Assembly: GCF_000347035.1 (NCBI RefSeq)
Contig: NZ_ANIJ01000015.1
Span: 372,001-436,000, forward strand
Direction: 5' to 3'
DNA: 64,000 nt
Source of the DNA: Leptospira sp. B5-022
GTDB lineage: Bacteria > Spirochaetota > Leptospiria > Leptospirales > Leptospiraceae
Below, in pieces: positions 48,486 to 57,662 of the stretch; within the stretch, counting starts at the first letter, position 1, and every line of letters begins with the position of its first letter. Both the position numbers and the translations under genes were made by a program. The notes beneath the pieces are model-generated. The model was not told the DNA's origin, made no database searches, and was given only the letters and a program-made list of their open reading frames with translations.

Positions 48486-50403
48486 CTATGCTCAAATCCA
48501 TCGGCGCTTCCAAATTCCGAATCGCTCCGTCCCCATTCGCGGCCTTACCATACTTAGTAATGTTTTGTAAAGAACTGGTACTTGTACCGCCTGAGATTAT
48601 AGCTTTTATCGTATCCGAATAAGTAAATTTAGGATTAAAGGATCTCAACAGAGCTGCAATTCCGGCCACATGAGGAGTAGCCATCGAGGTTCCGTTGATC
48701 GTATTATATTGGTTTATATTATCAATATCTAAAGTTATCAGATTAAATGCCGTTATGGCAACACCGGCCCGATTGATAGAAGAGTCCGAAATGAATTCAT
48801 AGCCGAAAGAACAATTCGATGAACCTACACAATTCGGGGCCGCAACCTCGAAATTTGAAATCAATTTTCCGTTCGTTTCCCCTGAAAGGCTTCCTACTCT
48901 ATTAACCGAATTGAATATATCGAACTCGTTACCGGAAACGGACGTGTACATATTGATGCCATCAAATCCAGCCTCCGTATCCAAAAATAAATTCATTCTC
49001 GCGGTAACCGCATCTGCGCCCGAAAGAATTGTGATCGGAGCAAAAGTCAAAGCGTATGTATTTGATGTATACCCGGAATTAGAAGTGCCTAGGATTGCGG
49101 TAGCACAACTAGTAGATAGATAAAGTACTGTCGGAGGACAATTTGTCGAGTTCCAATCTGTTCCTTGATAATTCGATTTTGTCCAACTAGCAAACGCTAA
49201 AGAAGAAGTAGCCTCTGCACCTGCCCAGGTACTGCGAATATTCGTACCTGGAGCGCCTATATCCACTCTCTTCTTGGAAGAATCATAATTGGAAAAACTT
49301 GCTAACTGGAACTTTTGGTCTAAAGCAGCCACACAAAGAATATTCGCTTCATCATACTCGCAAGGATAGGAATTGTCGGATTTGAGGTCGTTATCTTCAT
49401 TTCCTGCGGCAACCACGAATAACGCGTCATATTTTCTGCCTGCATTTGCAATTGCAGAACGCATGGCAGAATCATAATCCGGACCGCCCAAACTCAAATT
49501 TAGGACCTTAGCTCCATTCCGTACCGCAAAGTTGATCCCCTTGATAATTGTAGCAGTGTCTCCGGAGCCTAACTGATCCAAAACTCGAACCGCCATAATT
49601 TTCGCAGTCCAACAAACTCCTGCAACTCCGGTCCCATTGTTTCCTTTGGCGCCGATCGTACCTGCCACGTGAGTTCCATGACCGTTTAAATCCATAGGAT
49701 TCGAATCGTTATCCGCATAATCCCATCCGTTCGAACAAGAACCTAAAGAAACACCTTTATCCGAAACACAAGAAGCTGAGCCCCACATATTTTCGTTTAG
49801 ATCCGTGTGATTATAATTCACTCCCGAATCGAGAATTGCGACAATAGTATTAGAACAATCCGTATTCACATCCCATGCACTCTCCATTCTCATATCGTCG
49901 CCGCTGGTACCTGGATTATTTGTAGGAGGACCCGAGTAAGAAGCAGTAGCAATAACCTGCCCTGTATTATTCATTCCCCACAATTGACCGTATATCGGAT
50001 CGTTTGGAGACGTACTTGCATGATATATATAGTTAGGCTGAACAAATTCCACATCGGGATGAGAAGAATACTCGGCTAATGCCTCTTCCACGGATTGTCC
50101 TTCTCTCAACTCTACTTGTGAAATTCCAGTCTCATCTAGATTGTTCAAAACTTTTCCATTAAAGGAACCGACTGCATAAGATTTAACGGAGTCACCTGCA
50201 TTGTCCTTGAACTTCACTAAAATTTCCGAAGACTTGAATTTTCTTTTCGAATCCTTTTTATAATATTTTTTATTATCTGTATTGCCTACAGGATCCAAAA
50301 GTTTGCTCCAATTCGGAGCTACATAAGTCTCCTTTTCAGCGAAAAGATAGCCGATAGAGAAGATCGAAAAAATAAGAGCGAATAATCTAAATTTATTCTT
50401 CAT
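48475..50403 (-). CDS. Secreted subtilisin-like serine protease (S8)
   Basis: Exported protease of 642 aa. Signal peptide 1-22; I9-like propeptide about 59-128; catalytic domain about 165-610 with D192 (AILDSGVNYNHTD), H242 (NGHGTHVAG) and S573 (NGTSMATPHVAG). Several cysteines may form disulfides. A Ser/Thr-rich insert of about 150 residues lies between His and Ser. The gene sits 9 nt after an ASH-repeat lipoprotein gene and overlaps the propeptide-like gene, making a three-gene operon. Confidence 0.95.
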   Translation of the reverse strand: MKNKFRLFALIFSIFSIGYLFAEKETYVAPNWSKLLDPVGNTDNKKYYKKDSKRKFKSSEILVKFKDNAGDSVKSYAVGSFNGKVLNNLDETGISQVELREGQSVEEALAEYSSHPDVEFVQPNYIYHASTSPNDPIYGQLWGMNNTGQVIATASYSGPPTNNPGTSGDDMRMESAWDVNTDCSNTIVAILDSGVNYNHTDLNENMWGSASCVSDKGVSLGSCSNGWDYADNDSNPMDLNGHGTHVAGTIGAKGNNGTGVAGVCWTAKIMAVRVLDQLGSGDTATIIKGINFAVRNGAKVLNLSLGGPDYDSAMRSAIANAGRKYDALFVVAAGNEDNDLKSDNSYPCEYDEANILCVAALDQKFQLASFSNYDSSKKRVDIGAPGTNIRSTWAGAEATSSLAFASWTKSNYQGTDWNSTNCPPTVLYLSTSCATAILGTSNSGYTSNTYALTFAPITILSGADAVTARMNLFLDTEAGFDGINMYTSVSGNEFDIFNSVNRVGSLSGETNGKLISNFEVAAPNCVGSSNCSFGYEFISDSSINRAGVAITAFNLITLDIDNINQYNTINGTSMATPHVAGIAALLRSFNPKFTYSDTIKAIISGGTSTSSLQNITKYGKAANGDGAIRNLEAPMDLSIDVP

Positions 50404-50412
50404 AATATTTCT

Positions 50413-51933
50413 TTAGTATCCTGGAGAACTTACTTTTGCCTGGATCGGCTTAGAGAATACGGAACCCGTTGCATTAAATTGAGAAAAAGACTTTACTCTA
50501 ATATACCAAGTCCCAGCGGAACTCACCGTGATCGTTTTATAATTCGCAGTGTAAGGATCTCCTGCATACATAACATCTGCATCACAGGTTACCCCGGAAT
50601 CTCCTTCCCCGCTAAAATCGGAACCTTTTTTATAACAAACTCTGTATGCCCCTGAGGCCATATGAACTGCCTGTTCTTTAGAATGCGCCCAAGTTACGAT
50701 AATGTCCCTTCTTCCACCCGCCCCTGAAACGTTCAGAACGGAACTGGAAGCATTCCCACCTTTTCCATTATTCGTATTCAAAGTAACTGTAGCCGATTTG
50801 GAACCTACACTAGTGGGACTGAACTTAATTACGAAAGTGCTAGAGGCATTCGGCGCAAGACTCGTAACAGAAGGTTGAGTTACCGTAAATTCCCCCGGAT
50901 CTGATCCACTTAAAACTACAGGAGTAGGCGGAAAATCTATATTAGAACTTCCTAAATTACGGATCGCAATCGTTTTACTGGAAGATATTACGCCAGGGAA
51001 AACACTTCCAAAAGAATAAGAGAATCCTGTACTACTAGTGATATCTCTGGAGATACTATTATTATCCGAATAAGTAACCGATATCTGAGGAACATTTCCG
51101 GAAGTTCCTACTCCGGAAAGTCCAAGAACATAACTCGGAATATTCGGATCATTGCTGTCGATCGAGACCGAGGCGGAAAATGTAGAAACGGAAAACGGAT
51201 TAAAAGAGATCGTAAATGTATACGTTTTTTTAGGAGAGATCGTAATTGGAGAACCGTTCTCGTCGAACGAGCTTGCATCCGTTCCGCTCAGAGAAATATT
51301 AGAAATTACTAAATCTTGCTCTCCGCTGTTTTTAACCGTAATCGTTTTGGAAGAAGTTCCTCCGGAAGGAGCATAAAAATTGGTCTGAGCATTCGGAATA
51401 AAATTAAAACTACCTTCCGAGACCTGGATCCCAGGAGCAGGGGCGTCTGTTCCTGTCCCTTTCAAATAAAGAATATAAGTACCAATATTAGGATCGTCCG
51501 AATTGATGATCAAATATGCCGATTTTACACCTGCAGAGCTTGGCTGAAAACTGACTTGAAAAGAACTAGAATCCCCTTCCGCTAAACTTGTACTTGATGG
51601 TTGGGAATCGATCACATATTGAGAAGAATGAATTCCACTTTTGGATACCGAATCCGGATTTCCGGTCAGAGTAACGGTAAAGTTACCGTCATTCTCTATC
51701 ACCAAAATATTAGAAGATGATGAACTAACTAAAACGGAACCTAATGAAAATGTGGAACCGGAAGAATATCTTTTACCTTCCGAATCGGAAACGTGCAAAC
51801 CTTTGATTCCCGAAGAAGAAGGGAAAATGGGAAATATTTTCATTCCACCACCGCCCCCTCCGCAATTCCATTGGGGAAGGGTACCTGCCAAAACACAGAA
51901 GATAGAAATAAAACGATGATAACCTGAGCTCAA
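50413..51933 (-). CDS. ASH/choice-of-anchor-D repeat lipoprotein
   Basis: Probable surface or periplasmic lipoprotein of 506 aa. The hydrophobic start ends in a Cys followed by six Gly (PQWNCGGGGGG), a plausible lipobox. Three Ig-like ASH units of about 110-120 aa follow (about 45-390), each with an FSLG/FTFS opening and an F-x-P-x-S-x-G-x-K-S/T-A signature, then a fibronectin-III-like segment (about 405-506). Translation begins at TTG 51933 with AGGGA 8 nt upstream; no in-frame ATG fits. First gene of the operon with the subtilase; may tether or present it, which is inference. Confidence 0.75.
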   Translation of the reverse strand: MSSGYHRFISIFCVLAGTLPQWNCGGGGGGMKIFPIFPSSSGIKGLHVSDSEGKRYSSGSTFSLGSVLVSSSSSNILVIENDGNFTVTLTGNPDSVSKSGIHSSQYVIDSQPSSTSLAEGDSSSFQVSFQPSSAGVKSAYLIINSDDPNIGTYILYLKGTGTDAPAPGIQVSEGSFNFIPNAQTNFYAPSGGTSSKTITVKNSGEQDLVISNISLSGTDASSFDENGSPITISPKKTYTFTISFNPFSVSTFSASVSIDSNDPNIPSYVLGLSGVGTSGNVPQISVTYSDNNSISRDITSSTGFSYSFGSVFPGVISSSKTIAIRNLGSSNIDFPPTPVVLSGSDPGEFTVTQPSVTSLAPNASSTFVIKFSPTSVGSKSATVTLNTNNGKGGNASSSVLNVSGAGGRRDIIVTWAHSKEQAVHMASGAYRVCYKKGSDFSGEGDSGVTCDADVMYAGDPYTANYKTITVSSAGTWYIRVKSFSQFNATGSVFSKPIQAKVSSPGY

Positions 51934-52160
51934 TCTCGATTCCCTATTATTGTTATGTTGGAATTCCTACAAGGGAAACCCAATATAAGATATGACTTTA
52001 CTAACAAATGGAGACTATGATTCTCCCATTTCTATTGCCGAATGTTTAGAAAGGTACGTCCAGAAAAATACGTTCTTAAAATCAGGAAGAATTGGCAGAA
52101 TAATGCCAAAAAACGATCAAAAATAGGAACTTATAAGCGGAAAATTATCTTTGAGAAAAC

Positions 52161-52190
52161 AAAAAGGGCCGCACAGGCGACCCTTTTTGT
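52161..52190 (-). terminator. Terminator between the two protease units
   Basis: A long stem (AAAAAGGGCCGC with GCGACCCTTTTT, 4-nt loop). The single mismatched pair on the plus strand becomes a G-U wobble in the minus transcript, and T-rich sequence follows on that side, so it ends transcription of the HEAT-like gene. Confidence 0.75.
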
Positions 52191-52209
52191 TTTTCATAAG
52201 AAGTGAACT

Positions 52210-52752
52210 TTATTTTTTGATCGGTTTATTCTTTCGTAAATTTTCTAGATCTGCTTCCGTTGGCTGACTAGTTTTTCTGAAATTTTCGAACCTTACTTTT
52301 TTCAAAGACTTAAGGACAGTATTTCCGATCTTCGTATCCGATTGGAATTTTTTCAAAAATGTCTCCACCTTCAACGGATCGGTCGAATAAAATCCATCTG
52401 TGTAACCTTTCACCGCAAATTTACGCAGCGAAGGATGTAGACTTTCTTGCTCTATCCGACTTCTTAAGAAGTTAGCCGAATCTTCCGTTTGATAATCTTT
52501 CAAAAGATAGATGGCTTTTTCTTTTACGTATATTCTAACTCCTGCTTCCTGAGAGATAGCGATCAGATATGGAACCGGATTGTTCGATATACGATCGATG
52601 CTTGCTTTCAGATCTGAGCTAGTCGAATGCCTAGTCAAAACTAAAGATTCCTTTATTTTAGAATATACATTAGAATCCAAATTTTGCGCTGCAATGGAGA
52701 TTGGCAGCCCGAAGGCTACCAATCCGATCATTAAGAATGATTTTAACTTCAT
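52210..52752 (-). CDS. Exported HEAT-like repeat protein of unknown function
   Basis: Protein of 180 aa with a signal peptide ending at IAAQ (about residue 23). The rest is helical; two or three short helix pairs (about 60-140) resemble HEAT repeats, with basic C-terminus KNKPIKK. It lies 15 nt after the metalloprotease gene and ends at a terminator, so it belongs to that unit. No catalytic residues are evident; a scaffold or accessory role for the metalloprotease is a guess. Confidence 0.65.
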   Translation of the reverse strand: MKLKSFLMIGLVAFGLPISIAAQNLDSNVYSKIKESLVLTRHSTSSDLKASIDRISNNPVPYLIAISQEAGVRIYVKEKAIYLLKDYQTEDSANFLRSRIEQESLHPSLRKFAVKGYTDGFYSTDPLKVETFLKKFQSDTKIGNTVLKSLKKVRFENFRKTSQPTEADLENLRKNKPIKK

Positions 52753-52767
52753 CTCTTTTTTCCTCTG

Positions 52768-55647
52768 TTAATAAGCCAGCGGGTTGAGTCTTAATAACCA
52801 ACCTTGTTCGCCGGTAAGTTGTGTTTGAGAAGTTACTCCGTCACCTGCCCAGAACATTAGATTTGATGCTCCGGAATTGGTGAAGCCGGTACCGCTGCAT
52901 TCACTTATGGATACCATTCCGTCAGTATTTGCATCGTTTGACTTATTACAGAATGGAGTATCGGACATAGCATCCTTATTGTATATCCCGAACGGCCAAT
53001 TGCTTACGGAAGAAACAAGAGTGCTGTCAAATCCACCTCTCTCATTCGTATGGAACAATCCAAGGAAGTGACCCGCTTCATGAGCCATAGTGTCTCCCAT
53101 GAACGTTAAGTCTGCGGCACTAAGTGCAGTTCCTGCAGTCCCGGATGTTCTATGAGGTTCTAAGAAGACAATCATACCTGCCTTTTTAGTTCCGACGACT
53201 CCCGGCAAACCTGGGATTCCGGATGCTATTCCTAATACACCACCTACTTCGCTTTCGCTCGCTGTAATGTAGATATTTAAACTATCCGCCGCCTGTGCAC
53301 TTCCTGGATTCGTAACATACAACTTAGTAAGGGAACTGGCTACCGTTCCCGTATCGTCGCTTAGATCCGTTATATCTTGGAATTCAGCTGCACTAATGGA
53401 CGTAGCGGAAAATTGAAGGTCTATCTTCACTGAGTTTTGACCATAGATATTAGTCATCCTATCAACAGCTTCCTGGACTCCAGCGACTGTATAAGTCGGG
53501 TAGGTTCCCTGAACGAAGATCAGATTTACCTTCATTTTCTTACGGTACGTCCATTCTTTGGAGAGTCCGCTGGAGCTTGTAGTTCCGGTAGTGGAGGTGA
53601 AAGACCTTTCTTCCAACAAGGATGGACTACAACTACGAACCACTCGGAAACTCGCATTCGCAGTAACAAAGCTTGTGAAAGAATCCAAAGCCACTAATGC
53701 TGTAGCGCTGGTGCTCGGTGAGAATGTCAACGAGCCTGTTCCAAAATCCTTATACAAGAATTCGGAAGTATTCCTGCCGTAAGGCCACATTCCGGAAATC
53801 GCAGTCGTTCCGATTCCGTCCCTGCCATAGAAACCGGTAGTTTCCGCAGAAGTCGCATAATAATATGCGTACATCAAGCTGCTCGATCCTGCACTCGCTT
53901 GGTCGGCATAGAAAAGAGCCGTCGGGAAGGCGGTTCCGGTCGTTAAGGAAATATTCGAACTTTCAAAAATACTTCCGAAGGTCGCATCATTTGTCGATTT
54001 TGTTCCGGTACTGATATCGAAACAAGGAGCAGTCGGCTCATTTCCGATCGCAGAAAGATTGATTACGTAACTGCTCTCATCCGAATCGTTATTTGCAATC
54101 GTCAAAGTCGCACTCTTCGTTCCCGTAGAAGTTGGAGAGAAGGTAACCGTGAAAGTAGAAGTTCCACTCGCTGCAACAGTTGCCGAAGGCTGAGAAGAAA
54201 CGCTAAACATTGATGCGTCTGTTCCCCCAACAACCACTCGCGGGGTTCCGCTCAAGTTCAAGGTTGCCGTTCCAGTGTTCTCAACAGTAAACGTTGTAGT
54301 CGCACTAGTAGTTCCGATCCTGGTATCCGCGATGCCCGAATATGTTCCGGAGCTTGCAATATTTGTCGAACCTTGCTTCAAATTAATCTCGGGAACAGGC
54401 GTTGGAGTTCCGGTTCCAGTGATCGTGAAGTTATAAGGATTTTCATCCGAATCATTGTTTGCGATCGAAATAGACGCCGTTTTTGCACCTGTGGAAGTAG
54501 GAACAAATCGAACGGAGAAGGTTGTATTCGAAGAAGTAGCAACACTAGCAGTGCTTGGTTGAACAGTCACTTCGAATTGATCGGAATTGGTTCCGGTAAT
54601 CTCCACGATTGGAGTTCCGGATAAGCTTAAAGAAGCAGTTCCTAAATTCTGGATCCTAAATTGGACCGCAGAACCCGCAACATTCTCTACTTGGCTTCCG
54701 AAATCGAAAGTACCGCTTCCATCCGCGATGTTTACGGAACCAGTGACTCTTTGTACGTTAATTTCTGGAACAGGAGTTGGAGTTCCGGTTCCGGAAAGAC
54801 CGAACGTAAAATTCGGAGTACCTGCATCATCACTTGGGATAGTAATCGTAGCAGTTTTAGTCCCGGTAGAGGTCGGTGAGAATGTAACGGAAAATGTTGT
54901 GGAGCCGGAAACGGCAACGGAACTGTTAGTACCCGTAGTATCCAAACTATACTGGTCAGCATTTGTTCCAGTTAGAGTGATCGTACTTAAATTTAAAGCA
55001 GCATCCCCTAAATTGTTGATCGTAAAAGAAACCGCTGTTCCGCTCGTATTCTCTTGGACACTTGTAAAAGTATGAACGCTCGACCCACTGGTAAGAGTAG
55101 TGGATCCCCTTCTTACTTGGATATCCGGAGCAGGTGCAGGGTTTGCAGTTCCGCTAAGATTCAAAATAAAAGTAGGAGTATTCGGATCGTTAGATGCTAT
55201 TTGCAATTGAGCCGATTTCGTTCCGGTTGGCGAAGATGGAGAAAAAGTCACAGTGAACTCGGTAGTTTCCCCAGGATCTAAAACATTATCAGTACCTGAT
55301 TGATCTATCGTGAATTGCGCTGCTTCTGCCCCCGTTTTCGCAACGATCGGAGTATTAGTCAGATTTAAAGTTAACTCACCGTTATTTTGGATCGTAAAAA
55401 CACGGGCAGTACTACTTTCCGTAATTTTTACACTTCCTAAATTTTCGGTGGAACCGTCAGATACGGACGTTACCGTACCACTTCCTCTGTAAACCCGAAT
55501 AGTAGGATCAGGATTTGGAGGTTCTACAGTTTCGCCAGGCGGCAAAAACAAAGGCCCCTTTCCTCCACCCTTCGGACAATTTACAAAGGAGAAAAGAATA
55601 ACAAGAGTTAGAATACTCTTGAGAAAAAATGTCGTAAACCGTTTCAT
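52768..55647 (-). CDS. Exported ASH-repeat zinc metalloprotease (metzincin type)
   Basis: Large exported protein of 959 aa from ATG 55647. A hydrophobic N-terminus ends in VNC, a probable lipobox. Four ASH/choice-of-anchor-D units of about 120 aa (about 55-545) each contain an FTVTFSPTSTGTKSA-like signature. The C-terminal third holds a metzincin zinc motif HEAGHFLGLFH (H856, E857) with a Met-turn-like NLMFW further on, resembling the M43 (pappalysin/cytophagalysin) group. The domain is therefore likely an active zinc protease. The frame is open to 55764, but the ATG chosen gives the lipoprotein start. First of a two-gene unit with the HEAT-like gene. Confidence 0.85.
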   Translation of the reverse strand: MKRFTTFFLKSILTLVILFSFVNCPKGGGKGPLFLPPGETVEPPNPDPTIRVYRGSGTVTSVSDGSTENLGSVKITESSTARVFTIQNNGELTLNLTNTPIVAKTGAEAAQFTIDQSGTDNVLDPGETTEFTVTFSPSSPTGTKSAQLQIASNDPNTPTFILNLSGTANPAPAPDIQVRRGSTTLTSGSSVHTFTSVQENTSGTAVSFTINNLGDAALNLSTITLTGTNADQYSLDTTGTNSSVAVSGSTTFSVTFSPTSTGTKTATITIPSDDAGTPNFTFGLSGTGTPTPVPEINVQRVTGSVNIADGSGTFDFGSQVENVAGSAVQFRIQNLGTASLSLSGTPIVEITGTNSDQFEVTVQPSTASVATSSNTTFSVRFVPTSTGAKTASISIANNDSDENPYNFTITGTGTPTPVPEINLKQGSTNIASSGTYSGIADTRIGTTSATTTFTVENTGTATLNLSGTPRVVVGGTDASMFSVSSQPSATVAASGTSTFTVTFSPTSTGTKSATLTIANNDSDESSYVINLSAIGNEPTAPCFDISTGTKSTNDATFGSIFESSNISLTTGTAFPTALFYADQASAGSSSLMYAYYYATSAETTGFYGRDGIGTTAISGMWPYGRNTSEFLYKDFGTGSLTFSPSTSATALVALDSFTSFVTANASFRVVRSCSPSLLEERSFTSTTGTTSSSGLSKEWTYRKKMKVNLIFVQGTYPTYTVAGVQEAVDRMTNIYGQNSVKIDLQFSATSISAAEFQDITDLSDDTGTVASSLTKLYVTNPGSAQAADSLNIYITASESEVGGVLGIASGIPGLPGVVGTKKAGMIVFLEPHRTSGTAGTALSAADLTFMGDTMAHEAGHFLGLFHTNERGGFDSTLVSSVSNWPFGIYNKDAMSDTPFCNKSNDANTDGMVSISECSGTGFTNSGASNLMFWAGDGVTSQTQLTGEQGWLLRLNPLAY

Positions 55648-56177
55648 ATCGGAACTTTTCGACCTCTCTATTTCCAAATTAAATAGCACCAAAACCCCGA
55701 CGGGGTTAAAATGCCTTCTTCCTACGTTAGTAAAAACTGTATACAACTCAGACAAAAGTTCCAAAAAAATTATCGAATTTGTATAATTAATCCGCGTTAG
55801 TGGAATTTTTTTTTAAATTCCACTTAGTATACGGAAAGTTATTTGCACTTTGGATGATTTTCATCAAAATCAGATACCCCAAATAGGATAAAAAAATTTT
55901 ATATGTCGGCTAACGTTGACGAGAGAATAAGAATCATTAAAAAGATCATCTATCTTTAGCTATTCGGGCTACTGGAAAACCCACCGCGATACGAGGGTCC
56001 CTTCTCCCTGAAAAAGAAAAATAAAGGGGTTTTGAAACGGGATTGTGATAATTTTGGAAAGAAAAAATTTCGATATTTTGCTTTGGATTGCCTTATAAAG
56101 TAAAAATACTTGTACCTTGAAATCCTGTATATACCGATAGGTAGTAAGAACCAAAAAACCTCGTCCAATAGAGATTT
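55648..56177. other. Intergenic region with inverted repeats
   Basis: About 530 bp without a supported gene, between divergent genes. Two symmetric elements stand out: AACCCCG-A-CGGGGTT at 55693-55707, 46 bp before the metalloprotease start, and AGTGGAATTT-T6-AAATTCCACT at 55799-55824, a perfect 10-bp inverted repeat. The former could be a hairpin in the leader of the protease mRNA, the latter an operator or terminator. Short open frames at 55956-56168 are minus-strand noise without ribosome binding sites. Confidence 0.5.
55799..55824. repeat. Perfect 10-bp inverted repeat
   Basis: Arms AGTGGAATTT (55799-55808) and AAATTCCACT (55815-55824) are separated by six T. Located about 150 bp from the metalloprotease start and 350 bp from the opposite gene. 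It could be a regulator site or a short RNA hairpin; nothing else identifies it. Confidence 0.5.
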
Positions 56178-56969
56178 ATGACCCTTAGAAAATATTCCGT
56201 CTTCCTCTATATTTCGGTTTTATTCTTCCAATCCCCCGTTTTTGCCTTGGGAACTTATTCGGAAGGCTGGACTGTCGCAAAATTGATCCAATTCGAGAGT
56301 CGAGGCATCGTCTACGAGTCCTATGAGGGTGTGATAGAAGTACTTACCTACGATCCTGCCGAAGAATGTGACGAAGCTAGGGACGAATGTTTTATGCCTA
56401 TGCGCAGAAAGGCAAATATCAGTGTCCGCCCGGAAAATGCGGATGTAGTAAACTTTCTGATGAAAAATCTGAACCAGACAATAGTCGTCCAATTCAATAT
56501 TCACAGGATCCAGCCGATTTCTCTTTCAAGCAGCATCGAAATAATAAGCGCGCAATATCAGGAAAATATAATACCTCATACAACCCCCGTAAAAGATCCA
56601 AGCGGAAGAATTACTGTTTGGGTCCAGGCACATGATACTTCTCATCCGATCGATAAGATGGTAACTCGTAAGACCGGTGGAAAAAGAAACTTCTCCGTTA
56701 TGGGAAGGATCCTAAGTCTAGAATACAAAGGAACTATTGTCGGAACGTACGAAGGTCTTTATATGGATGAGTCAAAGGGCAGAATTCATCCGTTCTCCAT
56801 AACTTCCGAAGAAATGGCGGAATTCGCCTGGAAAGCAATGAAATATACAGGCAAATACTATTTGGGAGTTTCAGTGGCCTTTGTAACTGGGGTTAGGGAA
56901 TCACATTACGATATATTTGAGATCAATTTTAGGGAACCGGCAGGTTCTCAGGAAAAACCTAAAAACTAA
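56178..56969 (+). CDS. Exported protein with an internal duplication
   Basis: Protein of 263 aa with a signal peptide ending near FALG (about 25). Two related segments occur: GWTVAKLIQFESRGIVYESYEGVIEV (about 30-55, here given as start and key residues) and FSVMGRILSLEYKGTIVGTYEGLY (about 171-195), both matching an alternating strand pattern of an OB- or SH3-like fold. Cys are paired in the first half (C75, C82). I do not recognise a family and give no function. The last 11 bases overlap the convergent lipoprotein gene. Confidence 0.6.
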   Translation: MTLRKYSVFLYISVLFFQSPVFALGTYSEGWTVAKLIQFESRGIVYESYEGVIEVLTYDPAEECDEARDECFMPMRRKANISVRPENADVVNFLMKNLNQTIVVQFNIHRIQPISLSSSIEIISAQYQENIIPHTTPVKDPSGRITVWVQAHDTSHPIDKMVTRKTGGKRNFSVMGRILSLEYKGTIVGTYEGLYMDESKGRIHPFSITSEEMAEFAWKAMKYTGKYYLGVSVAFVTGVRESHYDIFEINFREPAGSQEKPKN

Positions 56970-57456
56970 AATTAGTTAAGTAAGATTTAGAATCCGAATT
57001 GAATTGTCTGCTAACCAAATAACCTTCGTTTCCGGTTAGAACAAGTACCTCTATATTACCAGAAAAATTTCCCGGCAGATCTTCTCTGATATAAACTTTA
57101 GCATCCGCTAGTTCTAGTGGCGCTTCCAATCCGAAATGAAAGATGTCCCAAGCTAATTCCTCTTTCCAAAAACTTTCATCTACTTGGTTACTCTCCTTCC
57201 AACCTTGTTTCAGAAAACGTTCGGGAGAAATTTTTAAATTAAAATGGGCATATACGTTATGATCGGAAGGTTCAGCGAAAATTCTCAAATTTTGAGTATC
57301 AGCTAACTTATGGGTCTCTACATAATATACAGCACCTTTCTCCATTCCTAAAGAAGGGTCCTGGATCTCATACAGATCTCCCTCACAATTCGAACTCAGT
57401 ATAAACGAAAGCACGAACAGTAGGGAATAAACGAAATGTCTGAAAGAGAGGCCCAT
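56959..57456 (-). CDS. Probable lipoprotein of unknown function
   Basis: Protein of 165 aa from ATG 57456. It starts with FRHFVYSLLFVLSFILSSNC, a signal with a lipobox-like LSSNC, then a soluble domain of mixed strands. The frame opens at 57552, but that N-terminus would place the signal internally, so I prefer the shorter form. No known family is seen. Its 3' end overlaps the convergent gene at 56959-56969. Confidence 0.6.
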   Translation of the reverse strand: MGLSFRHFVYSLLFVLSFILSSNCEGDLYEIQDPSLGMEKGAVYYVETHKLADTQNLRIFAEPSDHNVYAHFNLKISPERFLKQGWKESNQVDESFWKEELAWDIFHFGLEAPLELADAKVYIREDLPGNFSGNIEVLVLTGNEGYLVSRQFNSDSKSYLTNFSF

Positions 57457-57643
57457 ATATTCTATTATACGAAAATAATTAACATTGAGGGACAGGGTTT
57501 TTTTCGGAATTTCGCAAGAAAATCCATTTGGAAAAAAATTTCTTATGTCCATAGGCGACTAAATTCTAATCCAAATGATCTATAAATCGGATTAGGTATT
57601 TTACAAGTTCCTTCTATTTTCCGACTTGACAAAACTTTCAAAC

Positions 57644-57661
57644 TATTTCGATGTCTAAATA
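57644..57661 (+). promoter_or_regulatory. Palindromic operator upstream of the MarR gene
   Basis: TATTTCGA-TG-TCTAAATA: seven of eight arm positions are symmetric. It ends 1 bp before the MarR start codon. The same 18-bp layout recurs as a perfect palindrome before the SDR gene. TTGACA at 57626 is a likely -35 element of the MarR promoter. Autoregulation is inferred. Confidence 0.65.
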
Positions 57662-57662
57662 A

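Noticed and set aside
51850..51890. G-rich run coding for the Gly stretch after the lipobox, considered as a phase-variable tract
   Set aside because: The run is broken by other bases (no homopolymer longer than about six), so slippage is unlikely.
54587..55075. 162-codon plus-strand frame inside the ASH-repeat gene
   Set aside because: Long Val/Pro-rich frame that results from the repetitive Thr/Ser/Gly codons on the other strand; no start signal.
52900..55647. Apparent DNA repeats of about 370 bp considered as a CRISPR or satellite array
   Set aside because: They are coding repeats of ASH domains with diverged sequence, no constant direct repeat and no spacer pattern.
55956..56168. Minus-strand frames of 60-70 codons before the exported protein gene
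   Set aside because: Phe/Lys-rich translation typical of AT-rich noncoding DNA, no ribosome binding site.
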